Positions 1 through 6,976 of a stretch of 7,171 bases of DNA are shown piece after piece (positions within the stretch are counted from its first letter, which is position 1; each line of letters opens with the position of its first letter). Under the pieces are notes generated by a model. That model made no database searches and was not told where the DNA came from. It saw nothing but the letters and a program-made list of their open reading frames with translations. This DNA is from an uncultured Leucothrix sp. (GTDB taxonomy: Bacteria; Pseudomonadota; Gammaproteobacteria; Thiotrichales; Thiotrichaceae), in NCBI GenBank assembly GCA_938004025.1, contig CALKXC010000394.1, forward strand, positions 1 through 7,171. The letters are read 5' to 3'. Both the position numbers and the translations under genes were made by a program.

Positions 1-56
1 AGTATCTTAGGGCTTATTAAGCATGTATGAATTTCAGACTTACGGTAAATTATTAA
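1..56. other. Short leader upstream of def
   Basis: AT-rich 56-base stretch before the def start codon. I find no convincing pair of -35 and -10 boxes: TATGAA at 26-31 resembles a -10 element, but nothing at the right distance upstream resembles a -35. No complete Shine-Dalgarno sequence precedes def; the best match is a weak GGTAA around 44-48. On the minus strand, the only ATG (24 down to 22) runs into a stop after five codons, so the start of a divergent gene is not visible here. The operon promoter may lie here or beyond the window edge. Confidence 0.4.
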
Positions 57-563
57 ATGGCAGTTTTAAAAGTATTAAGCTTCCCTGACAAACGCTTGCG
101 CACTAAAGCAAAGGCTGTTGAATCGGTTGATGACAGTGTTCGGGCTATTATGGATGACATGTTGGAAACAATGTATGAAGCCCCTGGCATTGGATTAGCC
201 GCAACACAAGTTGATATCCACCAGCAAATAGTGGTGATTGACATATCTGAAGAGAAAGATTCTCCACTTTATTTGGTTAATCCAGAGATCATTGCAAAGT
301 CGGGAAAGGAAATTTCTGAAGAAGGTTGTTTGTCAGTTCCGGAATATTATGCAGAAGTGGAGCGTGCAGAAAAAGTGACGGTGAGCGCACTTGGCTACGA
401 CGGAAAACCATTTGAAGTTGAAGCGGATGGCCTGCTTGCGGTATGCATTCAACATGAACTAGATCATCTTCAAGGCAAGCTTTTTGTCGACTACTTATCT
501 CCTTTGAAGCAGCAGCGAGTCCGCAAGAAGTTGGAAAAATTAGCTAAACAAGGTGCTATATGA
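57..563 (+). CDS. def: Peptide deformylase
   Basis: Cytoplasmic metalloenzyme (Fe2+ or Zn2+) that removes the N-formyl group from the starting methionine of nascent proteins at the ribosome. The 168-residue product has the usual length, and all three family motifs are intact. Motif I, GIGLAATQ, is at residues 44-51. Motif II, EGCLS, is at 89-93 with metal ligand Cys91. Motif III, QHELDH, is at 132-137 with metal ligands His133 and His137 and catalytic Glu134. The C-terminal stretch [10 protein letters not shown] and the following basic helix match the E. coli type. ATG at 57 is chosen because [11 protein letters not shown] is the normal start of the family. The stop overlaps the fmt start by ATGA, the usual def-fmt pairing, so formylation and deformylation are made together. 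First gene of the block; nothing looks abnormal. Confidence 0.97.
   Translation: MAVLKVLSFPDKRLRTKAKAVESVDDSVRAIMDDMLETMYEAPGIGLAATQVDIHQQIVVIDISEEKDSPLYLVNPEIIAKSGKEISEEGCLSVPEYYAEVERAEKVTVSALGYDGKPFEVEADGLLAVCIQHELDHLQGKLFVDYLSPLKQQRVRKKLEKLAKQGAI
550..555 (+). promoter_or_regulatory. Ribosome binding site of fmt
   Basis: AAGGTG inside the last codons of def, four bases before the fmt ATG at 560. It supports this start, and means fmt is translated from an internal site coupled to the end of def. Confidence 0.6.
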
Positions 564-1504
564 CTGATGCCCTCCGGGTTATCTATGCTGGTACGCCAGA
601 CTTTGCTGTGCCTGCCTTACAATCGCTAATCGAATCCCATCATGAGGTTGTGGCTGTTTACACTCAGCCTGATAGACCTGCTGGGCGTGGGCGTAAACTT
701 CAGGCAAGCCCTGTGAAGCTAACGGCAGAAGCTGCTGGAATCCCTGTTGAGCAGCCAGAAAACTTTCGAGATGAGCAAACCACTGAGCAGCTCGCGAGTT
801 ATAATGCAGATGTGATGGTGGTTGCGGCTTATGGAATTATTCTTCCTCAGCTGGTTTTAGATACTCCGCGCTTTGGTTGCCTTAATATTCATGGCTCTTT
901 ATTACCAAGGTGGCGCGGCGCGGCGCCAATACAGCGAGCAATACTAGCCGGTGATACTGAAACAGGCGTCACCATTATGCAAATGGCAGCAGGTTTAGAT
1001 ACCGGTGACATGTTGTTAAAAACTCATTGCCCGATTACCGTTACTGACACAACGGCCAGTATTCATGACACGTTGGCAAGTCAAGGTGCAAATGCGGTGC
1101 TGGAAGTATTGGCAAAGATTGGTACGGATGAGCTTAAACCTGAAGTCCAAGATGAGTCTCAAACGACCTATGCCGCAAAGTTTAATAAAACGGATGCGGA
1201 AATAAATTGGCAGCAGTCAGCAGACGAGATTGATCTGCTGGTACGTGCTTTCAACCCCTGGCCAATTGCTTACACAAAGAAAGGCGACAAGCCTTTGCGT
1301 TTTTATATGACCGAAGTAATCGCTGATAAGACCGTTTCAGCATCGCCCGGTAGCGTGCTTAGTGAGTCTAAGGAAGGTATCCAAATTGCCACAGGGAAAG
1401 GTGTAATAAACATTAAAAAGCTTCAACTTCCAGGTGGAAAGCCCCTTGCGGTCAATGAGTTCTTAAATGGCCGTAGTTTGCAGGGAGAGCAGTTTCCATC
1501 ATGA
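560..1504 (+). CDS. fmt: Methionyl-tRNA formyltransferase
   Basis: Transfers a formyl group from 10-formyltetrahydrofolate to Met-tRNAfMet, making the initiator for bacterial translation. The 314-residue length is normal for the family (E. coli about 315). The N-terminal Rossmann-like formyltransferase domain spans about residues 5-190. It starts with [14 protein letters not shown] and carries the tRNA-contacting loop [11 protein letters not shown] at 36-46. The catalytic signature [17 protein letters not shown] is at 109-125, with Asn109 and His111. Asp147 in the following GLDTGDM completes the catalytic triad. The C-terminal tRNA-binding domain, about 205-314, contains FNPWPIAY and the LPGGKPL segment. 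The gene overlaps def upstream and rsmB downstream by ATGA, the standard gammaproteobacterial order. No missing residues or disruption seen. Confidence 0.97.
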   Translation: MTDALRVIYAGTPDFAVPALQSLIESHHEVVAVYTQPDRPAGRGRKLQASPVKLTAEAAGIPVEQPENFRDEQTTEQLASYNADVMVVAAYGIILPQLVLDTPRFGCLNIHGSLLPRWRGAAPIQRAILAGDTETGVTIMQMAAGLDTGDMLLKTHCPITVTDTTASIHDTLASQGANAVLEVLAKIGTDELKPEVQDESQTTYAAKFNKTDAEINWQQSADEIDLLVRAFNPWPIAYTKKGDKPLRFYMTEVIADKTVSASPGSVLSESKEGIQIATGKGVINIKKLQLPGGKPLAVNEFLNGRSLQGEQFPS

Positions 1505-2784
1505 GTCAGAAAAACCCACGAGCAACCGCCGCGCTGATTTTAGCGAAAGTGATTTATGATGGGGTCTCATTGAGTCAGCTTTTAGTTGAGGGTGACGATA
1601 ATATCGACCCTTTAGTTAAAGATTTATGTTTTGGAAGTTTGCGCTGGCATGAGCGGTTAACGGCTATTTTGGATCAATTACTAACCAAGTCCCTGAAAGC
1701 TAAAGACAAAGATATTGAATGTTTGTTGAGGGTGGGTTTATATCAAGTGCTTTACCAAAGCACGCCCGAGTATGCCGCCGTTAATGAAACGGTTGCCGCC
1801 GTAAAAGGTTTAAAGAAACCTTGGGCGGTTAAATTCGTCAATGGCGTTTTGAGAACTTTCCTGCGCCGAAAAGAGTCTTTATTACATCAGGCCGATTCAA
1901 TAGAAACGGCGAAGTATGCGTTTCCTGATTGGTTGATTACTTCAATTAAAAAAGCATGGCCAGATCAATGGGAGTCGATATTAGAAGAATCAAACTTGCG
2001 AGCGCCGATGACGTTGCGGGTCAATCTTTCTCAAACAACACGTGAAGATTATCTGGCTCAGTTAGATGAACATGAAATTGAAGCTGTGCCACATGATAAG
2101 GTTGAATCTGCGGTAATTCTTGTAAAGCCTATGAGTGTTTTTGAGCTACCAGGATTTAACGAGGGGTTAGTTTCAGTGCAGGATGCCGCCGCTCAATTGT
2201 CGGCAGGGTTGTTAGATGCTAAACCTGGTATGCGTGTTCTAGATGCCTGTGCTGCACCCGGTGGTAAAACGGGACATATTTTAGAACACACCAAAGACAT
2301 ATCAATGGTTGCGATCGATAATGCTGAATTGCGTTTATTGAGAATTGGTGAAAATCTAGAGCGTTTAGGCTTAGAAGCAGATATCGTGTTAAGTGACGCG
2401 GGTGATAGCGGCGCTTGGTCAGAAGCCGGTTTTGACCGTATCCTTCTGGATGCACCCTGTTCAGCGGCAGGCGTTATACGTCGTCACCCTGATATTAAAG
2501 TGCTGCGTAGAGAAGATGATATTGATCAGCTTCATGAGCAGCAAATACGGTTGTTGGAAAACTTGTGGGGAATGCTTAAACCTAATGGAAGGCTTGTCTA
2601 CGCGACTTGCTCAATTTTCCCTACTGAAAACGTCGCCGTTGTAAAAGAGTTTATGGACAACCATTTGGAAGCAAAGCATGTTCCTGTCGATGCTGAGTGG
2701 GGGTTGGAGCAGCGCTATGGCAGACAAATTTTGCCGGGTATGGATTCAATGGATGGGTTTTATTACGCCGTTATAGAAAAATAA
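1501..2784 (+). CDS. rsmB: 16S rRNA (cytosine-967 C5)-methyltransferase RsmB
   Basis: S-adenosylmethionine-dependent enzyme (formerly Sun/Fmu) that makes m5C967 in 16S rRNA during 30S assembly. The 427-residue length matches E. coli RsmB (429). Residues about 5-135 form the NusB-like RNA-binding domain, with ALILAKVIYDG near the start, DLCFGSLRWH at 41-50 and the VNETVAAVKGL segment near 95-104. The catalytic Rossmann domain follows: SAM motif VLDACAAPGGKT at 246-257, motif IV DAPCSAAG at 317-324 with Cys320, and motif VI ATCSIFPTEN at 368-377. Cys370 corresponds to the catalytic nucleophile of the family. It ends with the typical DGFYYA. The start overlaps the fmt stop by ATGA; a purine-rich AGGGAGAG at 1482-1489 is a rather distant ribosome site, so coupling to fmt probably matters. 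A four-base gap separates it from the next gene. Confidence 0.96.
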   Translation: MSQKNPRATAALILAKVIYDGVSLSQLLVEGDDNIDPLVKDLCFGSLRWHERLTAILDQLLTKSLKAKDKDIECLLRVGLYQVLYQSTPEYAAVNETVAAVKGLKKPWAVKFVNGVLRTFLRRKESLLHQADSIETAKYAFPDWLITSIKKAWPDQWESILEESNLRAPMTLRVNLSQTTREDYLAQLDEHEIEAVPHDKVESAVILVKPMSVFELPGFNEGLVSVQDAAAQLSAGLLDAKPGMRVLDACAAPGGKTGHILEHTKDISMVAIDNAELRLLRIGENLERLGLEADIVLSDAGDSGAWSEAGFDRILLDAPCSAAGVIRRHPDIKVLRREDDIDQLHEQQIRLLENLWGMLKPNGRLVYATCSIFPTENVAVVKEFMDNHLEAKHVPVDAEWGLEQRYGRQILPGMDSMDGFYYAVIEK

Positions 2785-2788
2785 GTGT

Positions 2789-2881
2789 ATGCGCAAAATC
2801 AATAGAAATAAGCGAACTCACTTTTTGTGGGGCCATTTAGCCTTGATGCTAGTCATCGTTTGGTGCGCGTCCGCTTGGGCT
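2789..2881 (+). other. Signal peptide of the DUF4390 protein
   Basis: Residues 1-31: positively charged n-region, hydrophobic core LALMLVIVW, and a small-x-small cleavage motif A29-W30-A31 before Lys32. This is a signal peptidase I type site. Cys26 lies in the core but is preceded by Trp, which does not fit a lipobox. Confidence 0.8.
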
Positions 2882-3379
2882 AAAGAAGGCATTTTTTTTA
2901 AAAGAAGCTCCTTACATAGTATTGATTCAGCAAATAATGTTTACTTAGTGAGTGGTCAGATTGATTATCAATTATCACCTTATCTTGAGCAGGCGTTGCT
3001 CAATGGAATCGTACTGAATGCTAAGATACAAATTGTTCTGGTTAAGTCGAACGCTTGGTGGTGGAATCAGGCTGAAAATATAAGCACCATTGATTATCAA
3101 TTAAAATACCATGCATTAAGCCGCCATTTCTTGTTAACTCGAAGTGACACTAATGAAAACTGGAATTTTCGTTCTTTACCGACCGCTTTAAGAAAAATGG
3201 GGAGTGTTGTAAATCACCGGCTACCTGCATTACCCGACAGTACTAAAAACGGTGGTTACACCATTGCGCTTTCTAGTACTCTATCGCCAGCAACCTTGAG
3301 GTTACCCCTCAAAATACAGTCAATCTTTAGCAGTCAGTATAGTATGAGTAGCGAGGTCATTACGTGGCCATTACCGTAA
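2789..3379 (+). CDS. Secreted DUF4390 family protein
   Basis: Function unknown. The 196-residue protein begins with a Sec signal peptide: basic n-region RKINRNKRTH, hydrophobic core at about 12-26, and an AWA cleavage site after residue 31. The mature part matches my memory of the DUF4390 family: an early LVSGQIDYQLSP segment (54-64), then LEQALLNGIVL, a tryptophan cluster AWWW (89-92), the YHALSR motif at 107-112, and a terminal SSEVITWPL. It looks rich in beta strands and has no transmembrane helix after the signal, so it should be periplasmic. The family typically sits directly before ntrY, as here, and its stop lies 16 bases inside the kinase gene. That context suggests a role with the kinase, perhaps as a sensor partner, but this is inference. 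The ribosome site is weak, so translation may depend on rsmB termination four bases upstream. Confidence 0.88.
   Translation: MRKINRNKRTHFLWGHLALMLVIVWCASAWAKEGIFFKRSSLHSIDSANNVYLVSGQIDYQLSPYLEQALLNGIVLNAKIQIVLVKSNAWWWNQAENISTIDYQLKYHALSRHFLLTRSDTNENWNFRSLPTALRKMGSVVNHRLPALPDSTKNGGYTIALSSTLSPATLRLPLKIQSIFSSQYSMSSEVITWPLP
2960..2974 (+). repeat. Palindromic 15-base repeat, copy 1
   Basis: ATTGATTATCAATTA; its first 13 bases form an odd palindrome (six-base arms around a central T). An identical copy lies at 3089-3103. Here it encodes IDYQL, residues 58-62 of the DUF4390 protein. Confidence 0.7.
3089..3103 (+). repeat. Palindromic 15-base repeat, copy 2
   Basis: Exact second copy of the repeat at 2960-2974, offset by 129 bases (43 codons, so in the same frame). 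It encodes IDYQL again, residues 101-105 of the DUF4390 protein. Confidence 0.7.
3353..3356 (+). promoter_or_regulatory. Ribosome binding site deciding the GTG start of ntrY
   Basis: GAGG seven bases before GTG at 3364. An in-frame TAG at 3349-3351 rules out any earlier start, and the next in-frame ATG is not until residue 86, past two predicted membrane helices. The GTG is therefore the best start. Confidence 0.6.
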
Positions 3380-5589
3380 GGACACTGACGTTTCAAGTGT
3401 TGCCGGTAGTGCTAACGGCAATACTTTTAACCATCTCCCTTTCCATCCTAAACCTGTCAACAAAGAACCCCGAGTCTGCTGACAGCATAATCGTCTGGTT
3501 GGCACCGCTCAATATTGCAATATTGCTAATATTGAGTTTCTTGATTCTATTTAACTTATATCAAGCGATAACTCGATTACGAACCCAGCAAGCAGGTTCG
3601 CGCTTTACGCTTCGTTTGATGCTGGCCTTTTCGATATTGACTATCCTGCCAGTCCTAATTGTTTCGTATTTCTCAATGAATTTTTTGGGCGACAGGATTG
3701 ATAGTTGGTTTAATGTCAAAATTGAAAGTGCCCTAGATGATTCATTGGAACTCGCTCGTAACTCGCTTAATGTACGAACTCGTCAGCATCTTTATGACAT
3801 AGAAAAAGTGGCCAGAGAGCTGACATCAACCGATCCTTTAGATTACGCAAATACGGTTGAGAGTCGTATGCGCTCTTTGGGCGCCTATGAAATGATCTTG
3901 TTAGGAAAAAACAAGCGAGTGCTGGTTTATAGTGGCGATAATGCAGAAATTGGAACGATAATCCCTCATTTTCCTGCGAATGAAATTACTCGAAGTTTAG
4001 CATCCCGTGGCTATATGACTCGCTTGGAAGCGGTGGGAAGCAACAATACGCTTTACTCGAGAGTCGCAATCACACTCAAGCCAAATATTTCTAGTAGCAC
4101 CATGATTCTCACCGCTTTATTTCCGTTTTCAGATACCGAAATCCAACTATCTAGTAACGTAGAAGCGGCTAGGAGTCAGTACCAGAAAATTAATTATCAG
4201 CGTGATTTGATCAAGCAAAGTTTCCGACTCACGCTGTTTCTAATAATGGTGCTATCGATCTTGTTTTCAGTGTGGTCTGCATTTGTCTACTCAAGACGTC
4301 TGACTAATCCGGTACGAAAACTGCTCGATGGTACTTTAGCGGTTGCATCAGGGAACCTTCAGAAGAAATTACCTGTCTCTGATAAGGATGACTTTAGTTT
4401 GCTCGCTCGCTCATTTAATACAATGACAACAAGATTGTCAGATGCGAAACGAGAAAGTGAGGAAAGTCAGCAGCAGGTCCAGCGCCAGCATGATTATTTG
4501 AATGCGGTTCTGGATCATCTAACGTCGGGTGTTATCACCATCGATGATAAACAAGTTATCCGCAGGGTTAACGAGGCCGCCGAGCAAGTTCTGCAAGCAC
4601 CTCTGTCGGCGTTTATAGATCAAAGCCTTTCTGAGGTAGGTGCCGCCCACATCGCATTGCAACCGTTATTGCAAATGATTCAACCCAATTTGGTTGATGA
4701 CAAAAAAGAGTGGCAATGTGAACTCAGCTTATTAATGGCCGGTGGTAAAAGAATGTTGGTTTGTCGTGGATCAGCATTACCTCAACTGATAGATGGCTCA
4801 AAAGGGCATGTTTTGGTATTTGAAGATATCACTGATGTTGTTCAAGCTGAGCATGAAGCGGCATGGAGTGAAGTGGCCCGACGTTTAGCCCATGAAATTA
4901 AAAACCCATTAACTCCGATACGATTGTCCGCAGAAAGATTGCAACACCGTTTAAAGCCTGAATTGAGTGACAGCTCTGGAGAGCTGCTGCAAAGGATGAG
5001 CCGTACTATAATAAATCAGGTAGATAATCTGAAGTCGATGGTCGATGCCTTTAGTGAATATGCTAGGGCGCCTGCTTTGAGCCTTCAACTCGTCGATTTG
5101 CCTAGCTTAGCCAGTGAGATCGCGGAGTTATTTAGCGTTAATGATCAAGCAATTAAAGTCATTGTCGATGTGCAAAAGGTGCCTGAGTTGTATCTAGATT
5201 CAGGGCGTATTCGCCAGTTAATTGTTAATTTATTAAAAAATGCATTTGAAGCATTTGATGAGAACAGTACGAAGCGCGAAGTAAGTCTAAGTGTACACCT
5301 AGAAAAAACAGCAACAGGCACCCAGGATGTCGTGCTAAGCGTTTCAGATACGGGACCGGGAATTCCGCCTGAAATACTTCAAAATTTATTTGATCCATAC
5401 GTTAGTAGTAAGCAAAAAGGCTCAGGTTTGGGCCTATCAATAGTTAAGAAGATTGTGGAAGAGCACTCTGCAAGAGTGGTCGCCGCTAACAATCCGAATC
5501 AGGGCGCGAAGATTAGTATTTATTTCCCGGCAGAAGCCGGTGTTGAACAAACAAACATTCAACCCTTAAAGGTTAAACATGTCGCTTAA
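3364..5589 (+). CDS. ntrY: NtrY-type membrane sensor histidine kinase
   Basis: Inner-membrane kinase that autophosphorylates on His and passes the phosphate to the NtrX-type regulator encoded next. The 741 residues read as follows. Hydrophobic helices lie at about 11-31, 43-67 and 85-107. A presumed periplasmic sensing region spans about 108-285, and a fourth helix about 286-309. A HAMP linker follows at about 310-362, then a PAS domain at about 375-490. HisKA carries the H-box LAHEIKNPLTPI with phospho-acceptor His510. The HATPase domain has N-box NLLKNA (622-627), G1 box DTGPGI (662-667), LFDPY, and G2 box GSGLGLS (686-692). The WSEVARRLAHEIKNPLTP stretch is characteristic of NtrY. Glu511 and Asn514 after the His fit a kinase that can also dephosphorylate its partner. 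It uses a GTG start, overlapping the DUF4390 gene by 16 bases and the regulator by 11. The signal sensed is unknown; the ntrY name rests on similarity and context, not proven nitrogen control. Confidence 0.92.
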   Translation: MAITVRTLTFQVLPVVLTAILLTISLSILNLSTKNPESADSIIVWLAPLNIAILLILSFLILFNLYQAITRLRTQQAGSRFTLRLMLAFSILTILPVLIVSYFSMNFLGDRIDSWFNVKIESALDDSLELARNSLNVRTRQHLYDIEKVARELTSTDPLDYANTVESRMRSLGAYEMILLGKNKRVLVYSGDNAEIGTIIPHFPANEITRSLASRGYMTRLEAVGSNNTLYSRVAITLKPNISSSTMILTALFPFSDTEIQLSSNVEAARSQYQKINYQRDLIKQSFRLTLFLIMVLSILFSVWSAFVYSRRLTNPVRKLLDGTLAVASGNLQKKLPVSDKDDFSLLARSFNTMTTRLSDAKRESEESQQQVQRQHDYLNAVLDHLTSGVITIDDKQVIRRVNEAAEQVLQAPLSAFIDQSLSEVGAAHIALQPLLQMIQPNLVDDKKEWQCELSLLMAGGKRMLVCRGSALPQLIDGSKGHVLVFEDITDVVQAEHEAAWSEVARRLAHEIKNPLTPIRLSAERLQHRLKPELSDSSGELLQRMSRTIINQVDNLKSMVDAFSEYARAPALSLQLVDLPSLASEIAELFSVNDQAIKVIVDVQKVPELYLDSGRIRQLIVNLLKNAFEAFDENSTKREVSLSVHLEKTATGTQDVVLSVSDTGPGIPPEILQNLFDPYVSSKQKGSGLGLSIVKKIVEEHSARVVAANNPNQGAKISIYFPAEAGVEQTNIQPLKVKHVA
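5567..5572 (+). promoter_or_regulatory. Ribosome binding site of the ntrX-type gene
   Basis: TAAAGG within the last codons of the kinase gene, six bases before the ATG at 5579. It supports this start and translation coupled to the kinase. Confidence 0.6.
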
Positions 5590-6973
5590 AGTTGCAGAAA
5601 AATATCGGATCCTTGTGGTCGATGATGAACCCGATATTCGTCAGTTAGTCGGAGAAATTCTTGAAGACGAAGGCTATCAAGTGGTTCTGGCTGAAGATGC
5701 GGAGCAGGCGCGTGAACAAGTTCGCGTTAGTCGTCCACAGCTTATACTCCTAGATATTTGGATGCCTGGCGAAGATGGCATTTCCTTGTTGAAGAGTTGG
5801 CATGAGAGTGGCTTGTTAAGTTGCCCAGTGATTATGATGTCAGGGCATGGAACCATTGAAACCGCAGTAGAGGCGACTAGGCTTGGTGCCTATGATTTTA
5901 TAGAGAAGCCGTTGTCGATGGCGAAGCTGTTGCTATCAGTGGATCATGGAATCCGTTCAAGCCAGCTTGAGCAAGAGAATCGTGGCCTAAAAAAGCAGGT
6001 TTTAGCACCTTCTGAGCCGATTGGCTCAAGTCAGGCAATGCGCGAATTAAGATTACAGTCAGAAAAAATAGGCAAGCATACTGACGCCGTCGTGATTCTT
6101 TATGGAGAGTCAGGTTCTGGAAAAGAGGTTTTTGCGCGATATATTCACAGCAAAAGTGAACGCGCTAATGGCTCGTTTGTCAAAGCGATTGTCTCCGCAC
6201 AGTCCCCCGCTGTTTTTATGGAAATGTTGTTTGGTAAGGAGGAGGATGGCCTAATCACAACAGGTTTGCTTGATGAGGCACAAGGCGGAACGCTATATTT
6301 ATGCGACATTGCTGCTCTGGAGACGGATGCACAGCAGGCTTTGCTGCTTACCTTACGCGACAAGGTCTATAGTCGCGTTGGCGGAACTTCCAAAATCGAT
6401 CTACGCAGCGAGTTGATTGTATCCGCTCAAAATGATTTAAGAGAAGATGTTGAAACAGGACGATTCTCAGATGAATTATTCTTTAGATTAAACGTTGTAC
6501 CTCTCGTTATTCCACCCCTACGAGAGCACCCTGAAGATGTACCTGAATTGCTTAATTTCTACGTGGATCGTTTGATAGCCTTAGACGGTTTGCCGTACAG
6601 ACATTTCTCAGTTGCTTCGCAGAATTTCCTCAGAAATTATCACTGGCTTGGAAATATACGTGAGTTAAGAAACTTGGTTCAACGACTTTTGATCTTAGGT
6701 ACAGACACCGAGATTACTCAGGAAGAAGTCGAAGAAATGTTGGGACGTAGCATTCCGATCTTTAGCCAAGGCGTAGAGCAATTACCAACAAGTTTGTTTG
6801 AGATGCCCCTGAGGCAGGCCCGTGAGCAATTTGAACATGACTATTTAAGCCATCAGTTAGAGCAGTGTGGCGGTAATGTGAGTCAGCTTGCTGAGCGAGT
6901 CCAAATGGAACGCACTCATCTATATCGTAAAATGCGCTCTTTAAATATTGACCCAAAGCAGTTTAATAAGTAA
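5579..6973 (+). CDS. ntrX: NtrX-type response regulator with degenerate AAA+ domain
   Basis: DNA-binding response regulator, presumed partner of the NtrY-type kinase. The 464 residues hold an N-terminal receiver (about 8-125) with acidic pocket Asp15/Asp16, phospho-acceptor Asp59 in LLDIWMPG, Ser88 and Lys110: complete. The central NtrC-family AAA+ domain (about 145-375) has an intact Walker A, GESGSGKE, at 176-183. From there it departs from the family. There is no GAFTGA loop between LFG (217-219) and GGTLYL (236-241), Walker B reads LYLCDI, and the FRxDL arginine is Ser297. Arg303 and the sensor II-like GNIREL (358-363) remain. The C-terminal Fis-type helix-turn-helix (about 412-460, GGNVSQLAERVQMERTHLYRKM) is intact. 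Loss of GAFTGA is known for the NtrX family and means it should not activate sigma54 RNA polymerase. It more likely binds DNA to activate or repress sigma70-type promoters. Target genes cannot be read from the window. Confidence 0.9.
   Translation: MSLKVAEKYRILVVDDEPDIRQLVGEILEDEGYQVVLAEDAEQAREQVRVSRPQLILLDIWMPGEDGISLLKSWHESGLLSCPVIMMSGHGTIETAVEATRLGAYDFIEKPLSMAKLLLSVDHGIRSSQLEQENRGLKKQVLAPSEPIGSSQAMRELRLQSEKIGKHTDAVVILYGESGSGKEVFARYIHSKSERANGSFVKAIVSAQSPAVFMEMLFGKEEDGLITTGLLDEAQGGTLYLCDIAALETDAQQALLLTLRDKVYSRVGGTSKIDLRSELIVSAQNDLREDVETGRFSDELFFRLNVVPLVIPPLREHPEDVPELLNFYVDRLIALDGLPYRHFSVASQNFLRNYHWLGNIRELRNLVQRLLILGTDTEITQEEVEEMLGRSIPIFSQGVEQLPTSLFEMPLRQAREQFEHDYLSHQLEQCGGNVSQLAERVQMERTHLYRKMRSLNIDPKQFNK
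6230..6310 (+). other. Region of the lost GAFTGA loop and altered Walker B
   Basis: Encodes residues 218-244 of the NtrX-type regulator. Sixteen residues lie between FG and GG, where NtrC-type activators such as NtrC have about 21 including GAFTGA. The Walker B core is LYLCDI instead of LFLDEI; Cys242 is encoded by TGC at 6302-6304. The reading frame is intact on both sides, so this is not a frameshift. Confidence 0.8.
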
Positions 6974-6976
6974 TTA

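Noticed and set aside
911..928. GC-rich hairpin TGGCGC...GCGCCA in fmt
   Set aside because: It encodes the catalytic WRGAAP segment, so codon constraint explains it; no T-run follows.
1805..1822. Seven-base-pair hairpin AAGGTTT/AAACCTT in rsmB
   Set aside because: It is inside the coding region, with a G-rich sequence after it instead of a T-run, so it is not a terminator.
2219..2455. Open frame on the minus strand across rsmB
   Set aside because: It lies opposite the highly conserved SAM-binding and motif IV region of rsmB, has no recognisable product and no ribosome site: a shadow frame.
2864..2866. Cys26 in the DUF4390 signal peptide as a possible lipoprotein cysteine
   Set aside because: The residue before it is Trp, which does not fit a lipobox, while a good AWA signal peptidase I site lies five residues later.
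2960..2972. FNR/CRP-like box because TTGAT and ATCAA arms are present
   Set aside because: An FNR box has four bases between the arms; here there is one, so the geometry is wrong.
3500..3518. TGGCAC followed by TTGC, resembling a sigma54 promoter, early in the kinase gene
   Set aside because: The distance between the GG and GC elements is 14 bases rather than about 10, and it lies inside coding sequence for the second membrane helix.
6104..6310. A sequencing frameshift as the cause of the odd GAFTGA/Walker B region
   Set aside because: The frame is continuous, with recognisable family residues immediately before (LFGKE) and after (GGTLYL, RVGGTSK), so the changes are genuine substitutions and a deletion.
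6145..6363. Open frame on the minus strand across the AAA+ domain of the ntrX-type gene
   Set aside because: Low-complexity Ser/Ala-rich translation typical of an antisense shadow; the + strand protein is well supported.
5579..6973. Calling the regulator NtrC (GlnG)
   Set aside because: No GAFTGA motif, partner kinase of NtrY type with membrane helices rather than soluble NtrB, and no glnA nearby: NtrX fits better.
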